DNA of 64,000 nt from Datnioides undecimradiatus. Taxonomy: Eukaryota; Chordata; Actinopteri; Lobotiformes; Datnioididae. Positions 44,801 through 57,357 of this stretch are shown piece by piece (position 1 is the first letter of the stretch; the number at the start of each line of letters is the position of its first letter). The translations under genes and the position numbers were made by a program. The notes under the pieces are model-generated. The model was not told the DNA's origin and did no database searches. It saw nothing but the letters and a program-made list of their open reading frames with translations. The stretch spans positions 4,270,721-4,334,720 of the forward strand of contig WARS01000013.1 in the NCBI GenBank assembly GCA_008933995.1. Reading direction: 5' to 3'.

Positions 44801-45154
44801 ACCTGAAGATGTTCAGTTTACAAAGATTAAAAACAGGGGAAAGCAACAACCTCCCTCACATGAGGCTTGTGCCAGCATGGGTTTGTCATTTGTGGATAAG
44901 AAAAGACAAACAGGGTTATTGTTTATCAAAACAATTACTCTTCACACTGAATATTAATTATGTTTTTATTTTATCCCTCACCCAGACTGCAACTAACAAT
45001 TAGTCCCGACAGCCTCGCCGTTTAATCATCAAAATGCTTTAGTTTTCTGACGACGACTAATCACATCAGCACCACAATGCAGGCGAGGTCACATCCTTAG
45101 TACCATGATGACATCAGAAGTGTACCGGCCCTTGCTGTCACTGCCTCTGTCTCA

Positions 45155-45158
<4 letters not shown>

Positions 45159-45187
<29 letters not shown>

Positions 45188-45188
45188 C
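45159..45188. repeat. (CA)n microsatellite
   Basis: About 30 bp of uninterrupted CA. Confidence 0.96.
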
Positions 45189-48100
45189 AAAACACTGAAG
45201 ACATCATGCCTTTGTTTGTCTCACTTGGTGCCACGTAAACACTCTGTTAAGGTAGGTGGCAGCCCTGCCTGGCTGTGCTGCCCTTTAAATGTTTGATGTG
45301 CGGAGACGTCCTGAGCGCTTTCTCCTGCTGTTCTTCTCGGCATCTGCAGCGGCTGTCAGCTCATGTTAGAAATGGGCTGTTAGAGGGAGATACTACCTAC
45401 TGTACACCGACTCATGCATGCATGCAAACGAGCGCAGATGTAGCAATATACAAGAGGTGAAGCGATTCTGTGAATGCAGATGTGCAAGAGCCTGAAAATG
45501 ACCTGCAGGTCACAACCAGACATCCAGACTGTAAAGTCTGATTAAATAGACCTTGTGTCCTTTGCGCTGCACACACAGCGTCTAGTTTTCTTGTAGCTTT
45601 GACATGTTAAATTCGCAAGTGATATACTGTCACTGCAAAGCAGACGCGTAAAAGCAAACGGGGCACTTAAGCCTGAACTCTCAGACTCTGCACGTTTTAA
45701 AGGCATTTTTTCTGGGACTGCACATGGTAGAGAGGTGACAGGAGAGAAGGGGCAGACAGATGCAACAAACGTTGGCCAGGTTTGAACCGGGGGGGGGCGT
45801 TGCCCTATCAGTAATATTACTTCTTAGTTAAAAGGTAACTTCTTTTCCATGTCGTTGACAGTAATCATTGCAAGAATGATGCTTTATTTCCAAATGTAGC
45901 TAAGCTGGGCATCAGGTGAAATGTTGTGAAACTGATGTTTGCTGATGCACATAAATGCACTAATGGCCACATAAGAGACACACTCGCCCACAGTACGACC
46001 AACAGTTCCTCTGGTATCTCAGACAATAAATCATTAGGCTGTGTACAGTGTAATGGCAAAATTAGATTCCTCTGAGTGTCTGAGTGAGCCGTCTCTGATC
46101 TCTGAGGAGCCCCACTGCTCCCCCTCAGTACTCCCTCTTCACTGATGAGCTGCCTCCAGAATATACTCTCTGTAGCTGTGTACCCTAACTGATGCTTAAT
46201 TATTCCGACACGGTGATTTGGCTGTGGCTCATAAAATATTGAAACACAGGCGGCCCAGGAGGCGCGCTGAGAGACACCGGCTTCACTTTATCCTTAAATA
46301 CGACCCGTGGAGTGGAGCACGGGCGCCGTCTGTGACTGACATCAAAGCAAGTCAACGTAGACACGCAACCGCCACATAAGTTGTTTAATGATATTTTGGC
46401 TCACAAACAAACTCACAACAAAAAAACCAATTTCCTTTCACCAGGTCTCTGCAGGAATTGGAAATCTATTCTGTGACCTCCTGCTGCCTTAAGATGTCTT
46501 CTCTGAGCCGCGCCTGAAACCAGAGTCCTTCCTTGCTATCGAGAAGCGATTATAGCAGATCAACGTTCTGATTGCAGCTACCAACCGGGCGCTGCCAGCT
46601 AATCTGTGGTCTTAATACTGAGACGGGCAAATCTCAGGGCAGTTATCAAGGCTACTTAAAGTCCACCGCCCCCATTTCTTGACCATTTTGTAATCAAGTT
46701 CCTCACAAAGCCACTCCTGTGGAGGGCGATTCTTTGAGTTTGTTGGTTTGTCAGGTAAAAAGTCACACAGGGTAAAACGGCTTAGATCGTTCGTCTCTTT
46801 CTTCCGTCAAGGTTGTGAGCTTTAACACGTGCGGCGGCGAAACACGACGGTCTTTGTGTCAACCGCTGGTGCAAGACAAAAGGGCCGTATAAAGTGGTGT
46901 TTTTCGGCTGTGCAAACACTTAAGTGATCAGTGGGCCTAATGGTGGGTCCCCCGCTGATGGATGCTGGGATATCTGAACCCCCCGTGTGACCACTGGCTG
47001 AGAGGATAAAACCACAAACATCCTCGTTTTGTAGAGTAGAGCCTCGGTGCCACGGCATCCCAATTGATCAGTGACGCGTGTGTGAGTGTGCATTTGTTTG
47101 TGCGGCTCTTAATTTTGCAAATGGTCGCGGTCCCGTCGAAACCATGCACCTCCAAACCGGAGGATAGTTAAGGTTTCAGATCAATCGAAGGGCTGCAGAC
47201 TCCGTTATGGCTCGGTCACACAGGTATTTGGAGACGGAATAACACTTTGAAGATGAACTTGAAATCAGTACATTTTGGTTAAGTCGCCATCGTTGGCATT
47301 GTGTGGTGCTTTTGTAGACTGTCCAACTACGGCGGATTTTCCGTGTTTGTGCCCCGGAGCCCTTATGAAAAGTTGACCCCTGGCATTTAACTAGATCATC
47401 AGCAATCCGTGTAAATGTCAAAACCCAGCCCCCATTATCACACCTAGAGCTGCACAGATCAGACGACGAATTTATAGTCAGTCGACGAGAAATAGTGTGC
47501 ATTTATATGGAACAGTGTTCGTCAAATGGTGCTGTGCGTTCCCGTAGGGGTTCTTTGGGGTAACGCAGGGGGTACCGGAGATATCTGTCTTATATTAAAC
47601 TAAATGTCTTTGGAGGGTTTTGTAAAAAGCACTTTTTTGTCATTTTGTATACCAGCTGATTAACTGATGATGAAGATTAGCAGTTGCTGCAGTCTTTCTC
47701 AGATCTCTATACTCATTCTGCTAATCTTTACATATTACCCATGAGCCTTCACACCCGTTGTCCAACTTCAGCCAGCGGGCCGCCATTACAACAACCCTAG
47801 CTAGGACACATATGCTCAGTGAGCCATTAATTCAGCCATTAGTATCACTGAAAAACAAGCTGCGGATCATTTTTCGTGCAAACACTAAGGCTTGCCTCAT
47901 AACCATAACGTTGCATCAGTGTGGTGCAGTTTCTGCATTTGTCAAGTGTTTTTGACCCACACAGACATCCCCGTCTGGTTGTTTTATCAATCAAGTTCTG
48001 CAGTTGATTTTTTTTTTTTTTTTCCAGACTCAGTGATACCCGCTGGATAATTTGAGTTTGCCACATTGAAAGGCCTCTCCCGCATTATGTGTTCTTGTGT

Positions 48101-48960
48101 AACGATGCAGGTAGAAATATAGCTGTTCCGCTTAATAGTGGGACCAGAGCCGTGCGCTGACACAGTCCTTGAAACCCTCATTGTATTATCTCAAAAGTGC
48201 AATGTCAGTGAGACCAAAGCAAGCTGCCTTTCTTAATTATAGTGTAAATTTGGGACAACTGGGTGTTCTCTTGTATCAATCTGTGTTTCTGCATACTGAC
48301 CTGAAGCTCAGTGTGTTGCTGCGGTTAAAACACAAGTAAAGCATGCGTCCTTACAGGCTTTCATGTATGTATCTCAGACTTTCTTTTCGTTCACTGTGTT
48401 TTAAAATCCTTTTCTGTGTTTGTAGTTCATTGCATGTTTCTGTGTTAAAGCATGCAGACTGCGTCCTGCGGGGCAGACCCACCAATCGGAGCCAGTGTTG
48501 TATGTTGTGAACAGGAAGTGAGCTCATGGAGGTTGTAGCCTGCAGTCTGTGCTCAGGAAGGCGTTTGACAGAGTGGGGCATTGTAAAGGTTTTTTCCTCA
48601 CATTGTTGTAGAGAGCGCAGCGAGCGGCTGTGCTCCAGTTAGAAATCAGCACGTTGGGTTCCTCCTACATGCAATCCTTTGATTTTTGCAGAGCCCTGTC
48701 GAAGTCACGGTATCTTCATGATGTATCGAGCGTTACGGGATCACTCCTCTCGTGCATCTGAAGCATTGCTTTCCAGCTATTTTCTGCAGTCTGCCGGATA
48801 GTTAATGAATTTTAGGTCTCAAATGCTCCCTGTCTATGAAGAGTCATGCTTTCATTCTGCTCCGCTGATGAACAAAATGCCTCTTAGATTAGACGAACAC
48901 AGCTGTTGAACTTCAAAGGCAAAATTCAGCCAACATTGAAAGTGTTGTTGAAATAGTCCC

Positions 48961-48963
<3 letters not shown>

Positions 48964-49000
<37 letters not shown>
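48964..49000. repeat. (GT)n microsatellite
   Basis: About 37 bp of uninterrupted GT. Confidence 0.97.
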
Positions 49001-49001
<1 letters not shown>

Positions 49002-52000
49002 CTTTTTGAAGGCTGTTTTTATGAATTCTGCCCGTGCTGTTTAAGATGGGGCCTTTAATGTCTGGTTTGCTCTGTCTTCCGTCTCTGTCAGTGCTCTGCG
49101 CTCATTGGTCGGCACACACTGGTGCTTGGTGGTGCCGGTTCGTGCCAGGGCTGCTGTTGAGCGGTGTGTATGTGGGTCTGCGCTCTGTGGTTTGTGCCCT
49201 TGATGTTGTTCCTTCCCTATAGTGTGTCAGTGAGAGGATAGATGGTCTGCTAGTGTCACTCTTTTGCCCTTTCTGGAGTATGCTCAAACACCCTCCACAC
49301 ACACACGTGCATCACACACACCACCGCTGATGTGCAGCCCATTAAGGTTTTATAAACTAGTGAGAACTGACGCTCTTCAGCTCTGATTTCTCGAGTGCAG
49401 GATCCCTTCAAAGTGTAAACAGCTGCATCTGTTTAAACACTGATGTGTGAGCACAAGTCGGTCTGAAAGCTTCCCTGCAGGAGCCCTGAGAGGAAAGAAC
49501 GTTTTAGGTGTAGTGGAGTTTAGACACGATGCTGGAGAACCCCCCCCGCGCGCGTGTCTTCGCCAATCAGCACCAGTTGTAACATGAAGTTAAAGAAGGA
49601 ACAGGTCGCTGTGGAGTGGCAGCAGTTTGTGGCCTCCTGTTGCATCAGCTCTGATACAACGGCACCGTCAGTTCCCTGCTGCTGTGGCCAAGGAAGTTAT
49701 GTCTCTTTGTTTGTGGCCAGGATGTCTTATGAATCATGCTGACAGCTTTTAATGGAATTTAGTTGAAAGCAACAAGTGTTTGTTTGCTTTCAAATAAGTT
49801 TATTAGAATTAAATACTTTTTAAAAATAAAATAGGGATTTATTTATAATTTTCCCATGTTTTATCATACTCTGCATGCTGCATTTATCTAGTGGTTATCT
49901 GTGACTGTGCATAGATGGAAATCCAGTATTTATGAAACATTTCTAAATGCTTTTTTAATATTAAAGTGACCACTTGGTCGGGTAGAAAACTGCCGACCAC
50001 CCTTTTTGTTGCCTGTTGTTTTATTTGTTTGTTTTCCCAGTATTTACTTAAATGCACACAGTGAGGGCCAGCCTGATGTGTTCAGTTGTGTTCCTGATTG
50101 TTTTTCTCTTTCAGTGCAGAAGAAAATGGTTTTAGTCGAATGCTGGCGTCACTACAAAGTTATATGAAGGATATTTAACTTAAATACAAGGGGCCGTCAC
50201 ATTGTTGTGGAACTGTGTCTGCTGTTCCTAAACAAAACACAGCCCGGGAACGAGTGAAGAGCAGCTGGGAGCTATAACTGTTATGAATCATTATACCGGT
50301 TTACTTTGCAGTCATCAGACTGCAGTTACAGGTCGTTATGCGAATGCATGTTAGTGCATTGTCACCGTGGACCTCAAACTTTAGCAGAGAGTAAACATCA
50401 AAACCTGAGTCAGACCCAGGCTTCATGTGGGGTATCATCAGCAGCCGCGACCCACAGGCCACACAGCAGTCTGAGCAGTGGAAAAGCTGCTCTGTCAGTA
50501 AATCGTTACGCAAGGGTACTACTTTAAAGGGGATGGAGATCAAAATGAAGTCAGGTTTTGCTGTTTACAGACACGTATCCACGACAGTGTGATGGCGCCT
50601 GGTATGTTCTTTAATAAATGTATTTTGTTTGAAGAAGCAGGCCTTTTTTTTTTTTTTTACCTTTGCATTGTCATATTGTTGCATATTTATCTAAATTCGC
50701 TGTATCAGACACCATATCGGTAACTGCTAAATTGTCTAAAACTCTAAAATCATTTAAGAAAAACCTGGTCTGGCTCCGAACAAAGCATAAAACCAAAAAC
50801 TGAAAATGTCAGATGAAAATGAAGCTGCCTTTTCATTTCTTTGCTGTTGTTCCTGTTGTTGTGGTGCATTTGCATTCTTCTCTCCCCATCAAAGTGCGGG
50901 TGTTTTAATCTCATAGGTGTCTGTTCGGGCCACCCGTGGACACTCTGACAGCACCGTGAAGCTTTTTTCTTTCAAACAGTGCTGTATGTAATAACGTTAG
51001 CATTGCACCTACGGGCTTTTACTCCACAGGGAGGACAGATTGCATTCTGTTTGCACGCTAACCACACCACGCTTAAACAGGAACTGATCTCCGACTGCGT
51101 TCACGCGTACAGTTTCTCCGTCCCTGCATGAGACTGGAGATGAGTGCTCATACTTTAGCTGAACCGTCTCAGGCTTGAACTAAACTCTCCGTGTGAAAGC
51201 GCCCTAAGTTATACCGGTGTTAAATCAGAGCTTGATTGACCTGAAGAAGGCAGGTTTTAGATCCAGTTTATTTTAGGATCTTTTGTGCGTTAGCTGAACC
51301 TTAAGTGACACGTGAGCTCACTGAGCTTATGCACGCTGAGGAGCACCAAACTGTCCAGCAGGAAGAACAGATTGTGGAAATCCACGGTGCTCTCATCTGT
51401 TTTGTCCGCCTTGACTTTTGTGAAACTAACTAATGCAGACGGAGCTTTTGTTTTGTCGTGCGGTGAAATGAGAAATCAGCATGTATAACTGTTGCCCCTG
51501 CTCTGCCCCTGCCTGCAGTTACTGGGACAGTGCAGGCTCACTGTGCACCCATCTTGGTTCAGTCGTGGATTAGAAGTGACACTTACTGCGGGCTGGCTGA
51601 GTCTAAGCCTTGTTTACTCTGGCTGGGACTTAGCCGGAGACTCAAACCATCATTAGGGCAGCGAAATGACTCAACAGTGGGACAGAGCTCCACGCAGGGA
51701 GAGCGAGAGAGAAGCAAAAAGATGGGAGGAGGGGGGCGGCGAGTAGGAGGAACAATTCAGAAGAGAAAGAGAAACATAAAAACAGAGGATATTCCCAAAT
51801 TGGCCTGGAGAAGGAGTGAACCGGATGACTGCAGCAGGGGGGGTAGTTAGAACCTGGAGGCCAGGGCGTGCTGTGGTCAAACCCTTTTCTAAATAAACAG
51901 AGAGATTGGTCTAAAATAAACACAAATCGCTCATGTCAGTGCGGAGCAGATGGACAAATAACCCCACCCAGTGCCGGGACAGGACAGCAGGCCCTGAACA

Positions 52001-52959
52001 TGGTGTGTTGTGTAGGCCAGGTTTTTCCTGCGCTGAGGTTGAGACCTTGTGAAAAGCCATTTACACGAGAAAATCAGCAGAAAACAGCCAGTTCAGACAT
52101 TTATCCAATTTTAAAATTGACTTGCAGTAAAGGGATCAGTGGAATTGGGATTCCTGACCGGAGGCTTCTTTTCCTTTTTCTTTTTTTCTTTTTCTTTTTG
52201 AAAGCTTTAAACCTGGAGGTTTTTCGCTTCAGACGTTCACACTCTTCTGATGTAACAGAAAGCAACAGGCTCGGGGTGGGCAGGTGAAATAAAAGCTCAT
52301 TTATTTATATATAAAAAACATCTCAAGGAGGAAAAGGAGCCATTACACAATAGAAGATCACAAGCAAACACAGACTGCCAAAGAATAATTAGACTGTTTT
52401 TTGGCCTTGGCAGGACATGAATCTTTACTGCACAGTGCCCGCTCATGAGATGAGGGGCATTATATTCCTTCAAAGTTAGCCTAATGGACTGTGAGACAGG
52501 CATACAGATGACTGAGTCTAGAAGAGACTTAAGCTGCACACATGCAGGGGCCGTGGAAGAGCTCTGACAAAAATATCTGAAAAGTAGTTCACAATAGCCC
52601 CCGAATCAACACTTAGGTCCGCCGCTGGACACAGTGTGGCTCTGACCGCACGACACCACTGCGTTCAATAGATTGTGTAATACACATGCAAGAGATGGTA
52701 CGTGGCGGGCGAGAGGAGGTAATGCAAGATAATGAAGGTAAGCTGTGAAGTGCTGCACACGCTCTGACGCGATGCACTTTCCCGCCGCCGGTCTAACGTT
52801 ATTACTGTGATCTACACGTTGGCCTGCAAAGGCTGCGAAGGGGAAGACCACACGCTGGCAAACGCGGATGTAAACAGTGCACACACCGCAAGTGCTTTAT
52901 GAGGAGGGAAGTGCAGAGTTGTGATGGTTAGTTGATTGAAATGATTTTTGAATTAGCAG

Positions 52960-53195
52960 AATAGTAATTTGCAGCTATTATAAGAACCACTGAATCATTT
53001 TTAATTGTTTTTTTTCATCCAGCTTTTCAAATGTATTGATTCTGTGGTTTACTTCAGTGAACTGTGTATCTTTGACATTTGAAAACTGATTTTTTTGCCT
53101 TTTTCTGAAACTTATAGACCCAACTTAACTAATCTAATTTAATGAGAAAAATAATAAATCGGTCAATTGATAATGAGAATGATTGTTGATGCATG
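52960..53195. repeat. MITE-like teleost repeat, inverted copy
   Basis: Contains CAGCTTTTCAAATGTATTGA, GAACTGTGTATCTTTGACAT, CTTATAGACCCAACTTAACT and the end AATCGGTCAATTGATAATGA, which is the reverse orientation of the repeat at 12.44 kb. Well enough preserved to recognise over its whole length. Confidence 0.72.
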
Positions 53196-54154
53196 CTGTC
53201 CACGCTGCACTTTGGTATGAGTGTAAAGACAACTTTTATGTGTTTACAGGAAAACTCCTTGGAGCACCCTTTCCACTTTTTTCATTGGTTCGCCTGCAGA
53301 AATCAAACCATGCACTAAACCACCGTCGCGCTCACTTTTACTGAGAATGTGGCTGCTTTGCGGCGATAATGATCCCGCCAGGTGTTCAACTTTGACCACG
53401 CTACATTTACTCCCATTTCTACATGACTCAAACAAGGAAATGGCAAACATTGATGCTGCCAGGTTAAAAGTGCAAGTGGGAGCCACTTAGGCATCACGGC
53501 AGAGTCACTGAGGCATCACAGCACTTGACAAGATTGGGTCTAGGACTGGTAACGGATGAGGATTATCTGTTCGGTCGTCTTGGGTTCATTTTACCCACGG
53601 CCTTGTTTCTTCCCTCTCTGTGATAAAGTTTAATCCGTGGACGTTGTAGATCTGATTCTGACTTCACGTCCTCTTTGAAGTGCATCTCTTTTTTTGTACG
53701 TTGCCTGACAAAATGCGATCGCTGCTGAAAATAGAAGCTGAATTCATTTCAGAGGCCTCTGAAGCAGACCGGGCTTCCCCTACAAGAAACCTCAGTTCGA
53801 CATGAGCAAAGATAAACAAGAAGCTTACGAGGTGTACAGTAAGAGTGCTCTAAATCCCTCAGTTTACACACTGTCTGCTGGGTAATCTGACGCCTCAGCC
53901 TCCCTCTGACCTGCTGCTGACTCTGCGCTGGTCTTGTGGAGGGATGGAAAATGTTCCTGTGTGTGTGCATCAGTTGACATAGTTTTGCATCTGTGCTGCA
54001 GAGAGAAGATCTGGTGGTAAAACCATTATTCAGTCATCTACTGATTATTTATATCTTTACTAAACAAAGGGAAACATGCAAAGCTGAACCTGTTTGTATG
54101 TTTGTTTGGCTGTGAGAGACTCGACAGCAGTGCAGCTTTGGTTCCTCCATTGCT

Positions 54155-54334
54155 GCTCTTTTAGAACTTGTCAAAACCCATTCACGCGCCGATGACGCAG
54201 CATCTGGGGCAATTTGGGGTTCAGCGTCTTGCCCAGGGACACTTCCGCATGCAGCCCAGAGGAGCTGGGGATCGAACCGCCAGTCCTTGGATAGGTGGAC
54301 GACCTGCTCTACCACTGAGCCACAGCTGCCCCTT
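54155..54334 (-). mobile_element. tRNA-derived SINE, 3'-truncated
   Basis: On the minus strand the element begins GGGGCAGCTG, followed by an A box (TGGCTCAGTGG, 54312-54322) and a B box (GGTTCGATCCC, 54268-54278), the internal RNA polymerase III promoter of tRNA genes. Past the tRNA-like head it continues GTGTCCCTGGGCAAGACGCT and GAACCCCAAATTGCCCC, typical of a very common fish SINE. The tail is missing. It is not a functional tRNA gene because the cloverleaf is not complete. Confidence 0.85.
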
Positions 54335-56859
54335 AATCTGTTGACCTCTATTTATTTTATTTTTTTATTATTCTATTTTGTATTTTTATTTAATTTTCTT
54401 TTTTTTTTTACTGCCATTTCTTTACATCTGTCTTTCCTCAAAGCATTGCCATCTTGGACAAAATGGATCATTTTGAGACAACAATGAAGTTTGAATTGTT
54501 TGTTCAGGTTTGAATTGGCAAAAGAACAACAACAACAAAGCAACAAAAGGTCTTCATCGACCTCTGGATCCACTGTGAACAAAGAGAAAGCATATAAAGT
54601 GTTATTGTTTTCTTCCTCCTCATCGTATAGCTTCATTCTCATTCACACTGCACCACAGCAGATAGATGGAGCAGTTTGAGAGCATTTCTCAGCATGTCTC
54701 AACCTTTGAGACCTGGCACGTTCAAGAGCGACCTTATCCCTGCAGCTTTTCAACAAGTATTTTTGTTTGATTAATATTTCTTTTTCATTTTTTCCCCGCT
54801 CTATTCCAATTCATCAATTTAACTTCAAATAACTCCCACTAAATCATTGTTTGGCTCCTCCGTGATTCAGCAGTCATGTGACCCTCGGGTCCCTTAAGTA
54901 CAGGTGTCAGATCGTTGCTGCTGCTGCTGTATTCGTGCCAGTGCAGGTGCAGTGTTGAATGCTGGAGTAAGTCATGGTTGCTGACACCTGCATGTGTCCT
55001 CAAACGGGCCTGTCAGACATTCAGGACTTTGTGGGCCATGATGAATATGGAGTGTCGCGATGTCTTAGCTTGTTCAGGCTTTTTTAGTTGTTAGGTTGGA
55101 GTATATTTAGTATTATTTTTCCATTGCCCTCCCTCCGCTCAACCAAAACACCATGATGGGGAAGCAGGAGAAAAATAGAAAATTCAGATAGGCTTTTTTA
55201 TGGAAGCAGGAAAATATTATGACACTAAGGAATGAAGAGATTTGGTGCAGTGTCACAGCAGATTCTCTAAATAACAAAGTAGTATTACAGGAATTTGCCA
55301 AATAAGGAGAGTGCAATTCCACAGCAGAACACGCTGCTGCTGTACTTGGAAATGGTATACTGCCCCCAAAATGTGAGCTAGTGGCACAGAATTTGAAAAA
55401 CGACATGGTAAAATGTGTCAGCAGCGCGACTTTGTTCTTGTATTCTTTCTAATAAAAGACCTTAAATTGAAACTACCATCTTGGTTGGATGCTCCCCACA
55501 TGTTTCACACTTTTCCTTTTAACTGATCAATAGGCGAGTTCTGCTTTTGTCCAGCTTGGCTGAACACTGGATTGATGACAGCACAATGGTGGTGGGAGCG
55601 CTGGCCGTGGACCAGCGCTGACCTGGCTGTGTCAGGCAGGACGGAGTACAGCCGTGATTTAGGTTAGCAGGAATTATAATGTGGTCTTTGCATGACTGCA
55701 GGGCCAACAGAGTTTTGTAGTAGTGATTAATATTTTGGTCACTTCCATGTTGGTCAGTAGGCCCTGCAGGATCAGGCTGGCTTAGTGTTTAACAGCATCA
55801 AGTAAATGGTTTATGTGGACATAAGCTAATGTAACTTGGGTGCTCGTGAGTTGAGTTGAGCTTGTTGCTTCATGTTCCTAACTGTGGAGCACTGAATTAC
55901 ATTTATGGACAAACACTGTGGCCACCAAGAAAGTGCTTCAGGTCCGAGTACAGCTGGCCAGCTGTGGCATCCTGTATTGCACCAGCACCTTACTTTTGTC
56001 GATATACAGCCTGCTGTCTACCACTGCCCTGGTTCATTACAACAGGGGAGACAATGACCCAGAATCAAGTTGACCTAAGTGCTTTAAATCAAGGCTCCAC
56101 CGGAGGAAATAAATTCTCTCCCCACCAGCACGCCAAGCGCCAACTAGGACAAGTAATCCAGACAGAATAAAAACGTCCTCTTAGAGGACGCCGAGGGAGA
56201 GAGGGTTGGAGGAGTGAAGACTTGATGGGCTAAGAGAGTAAGAAAGACAGGGAGGAGCTGGATTATTGACTGGATAGATGGAGATGGAGAAGGGGTGCAC
56301 AGCTGCAACAACAATGTGTTGCGGACATCTCACAGGACCCCAGATCTGAGCTGTCCAGTGGAAAGTAAATAACAAAATTATTAGCTTTTTTATCCACACA
56401 AACTACAAATCTGCATTAGATTTTTATAAATCTGAGCACAGATTCAGGTCCAGTCCAGTTGAATGATGTTCCTGATATTTCAGGTTTCAATCCTTTAGAC
56501 TAGTGAGTATCACAAACGGTAAAAACTACCACAGCAGGCATTGATTTCATGTCTACTATCTTCTTTTCTGATCTGAGCGTTCCTGATTTAAACCCTCATT
56601 GACCAATTTTAGACTTTTTAGACCAGTATTTTATCGGCCAGCCTGTGCTTGTTCTTAAAGACAATGTGATACATTCAAAAGCTCCAGAACAAGCAAAAGT
56701 AAGTGGACCTTGAGTTTTTTGAGATAACATTGTTCAGTCAGCTGCTGTCTCAAAGCCCGAGAAAGAACTGTCAAACTCAAAATGTCCCCAGTTTCACGTG
56801 ATTTTATTTTGTCATTTGACAGATTAAACAAACAAAAATAACTATGTTGTTGTTATTAT

Positions 56860-56940
56860 TACTGAGCTTTGGAAGACCTCGTAGGCCGTTTGCCCATGTT
56901 TCCAGTCTATGTGCTAAGCTAAGCTAACCAGGGTCTACCT
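56860..56940. repeat. Fragment of a teleost repeat with a TTAGCTTAGC core (copy 3, inverted)
   Basis: Contains CATGTTTCCAGTCTATGTGC then TAAGCTAAGCTAACCAGG, the reverse orientation of the repeat fragments at 40.69 and 42.75 kb. Only the core is preserved. Confidence 0.6.
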
Positions 56941-57305
56941 GAGGTAAACCTTACAGACATAAATGTATTGTCAATCTAGTTTTGCAACTCTGCACCAAAA
57001 AGGAGTTTCACAGAGGCAAACAAAATGTATATTTGATAAAGTTAGGTTTCAGAAATAGAGCTGTGTTATTTCATCACTACAGGCAAAGAGAAATATAGGG
57101 AAGAATAAGTTGTAATTATGTGTTTATGTCTTTAAGATATTTTCCGAGGCATTTCACCAAAGGCATCAGAGCAAGGCATGTAGCGTTGCAGATTCTGGAT
57201 CAGGGCGGCCGAGGATCACCAAGAGGCCACCTGTTGCCTCATTTGACCCAAAGCTCGCATTAAGGCATCCTCTTTGAGTCTTTGACCAAATGTCTGTCTC
57301 TTTTT

Positions 57306-57357
57306 GTGTATGTGTATGTGTGTGCATGTGTGTTTGTGCGTGTGTGTGTGTGTGTGG
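57306..57357. repeat. Imperfect (GT)n microsatellite
   Basis: GT-rich array interrupted by AT and CG steps. Confidence 0.9.

Noticed and set aside
53244-53497. Minus-strand 60-80-codon frames
   Set aside because: No motif, no splice signals; they overlap each other in different frames.
54155-54334. A functional tRNA gene
   Set aside because: The A and B boxes are present, but the stems do not complete a cloverleaf and the sequence continues as a known SINE body.
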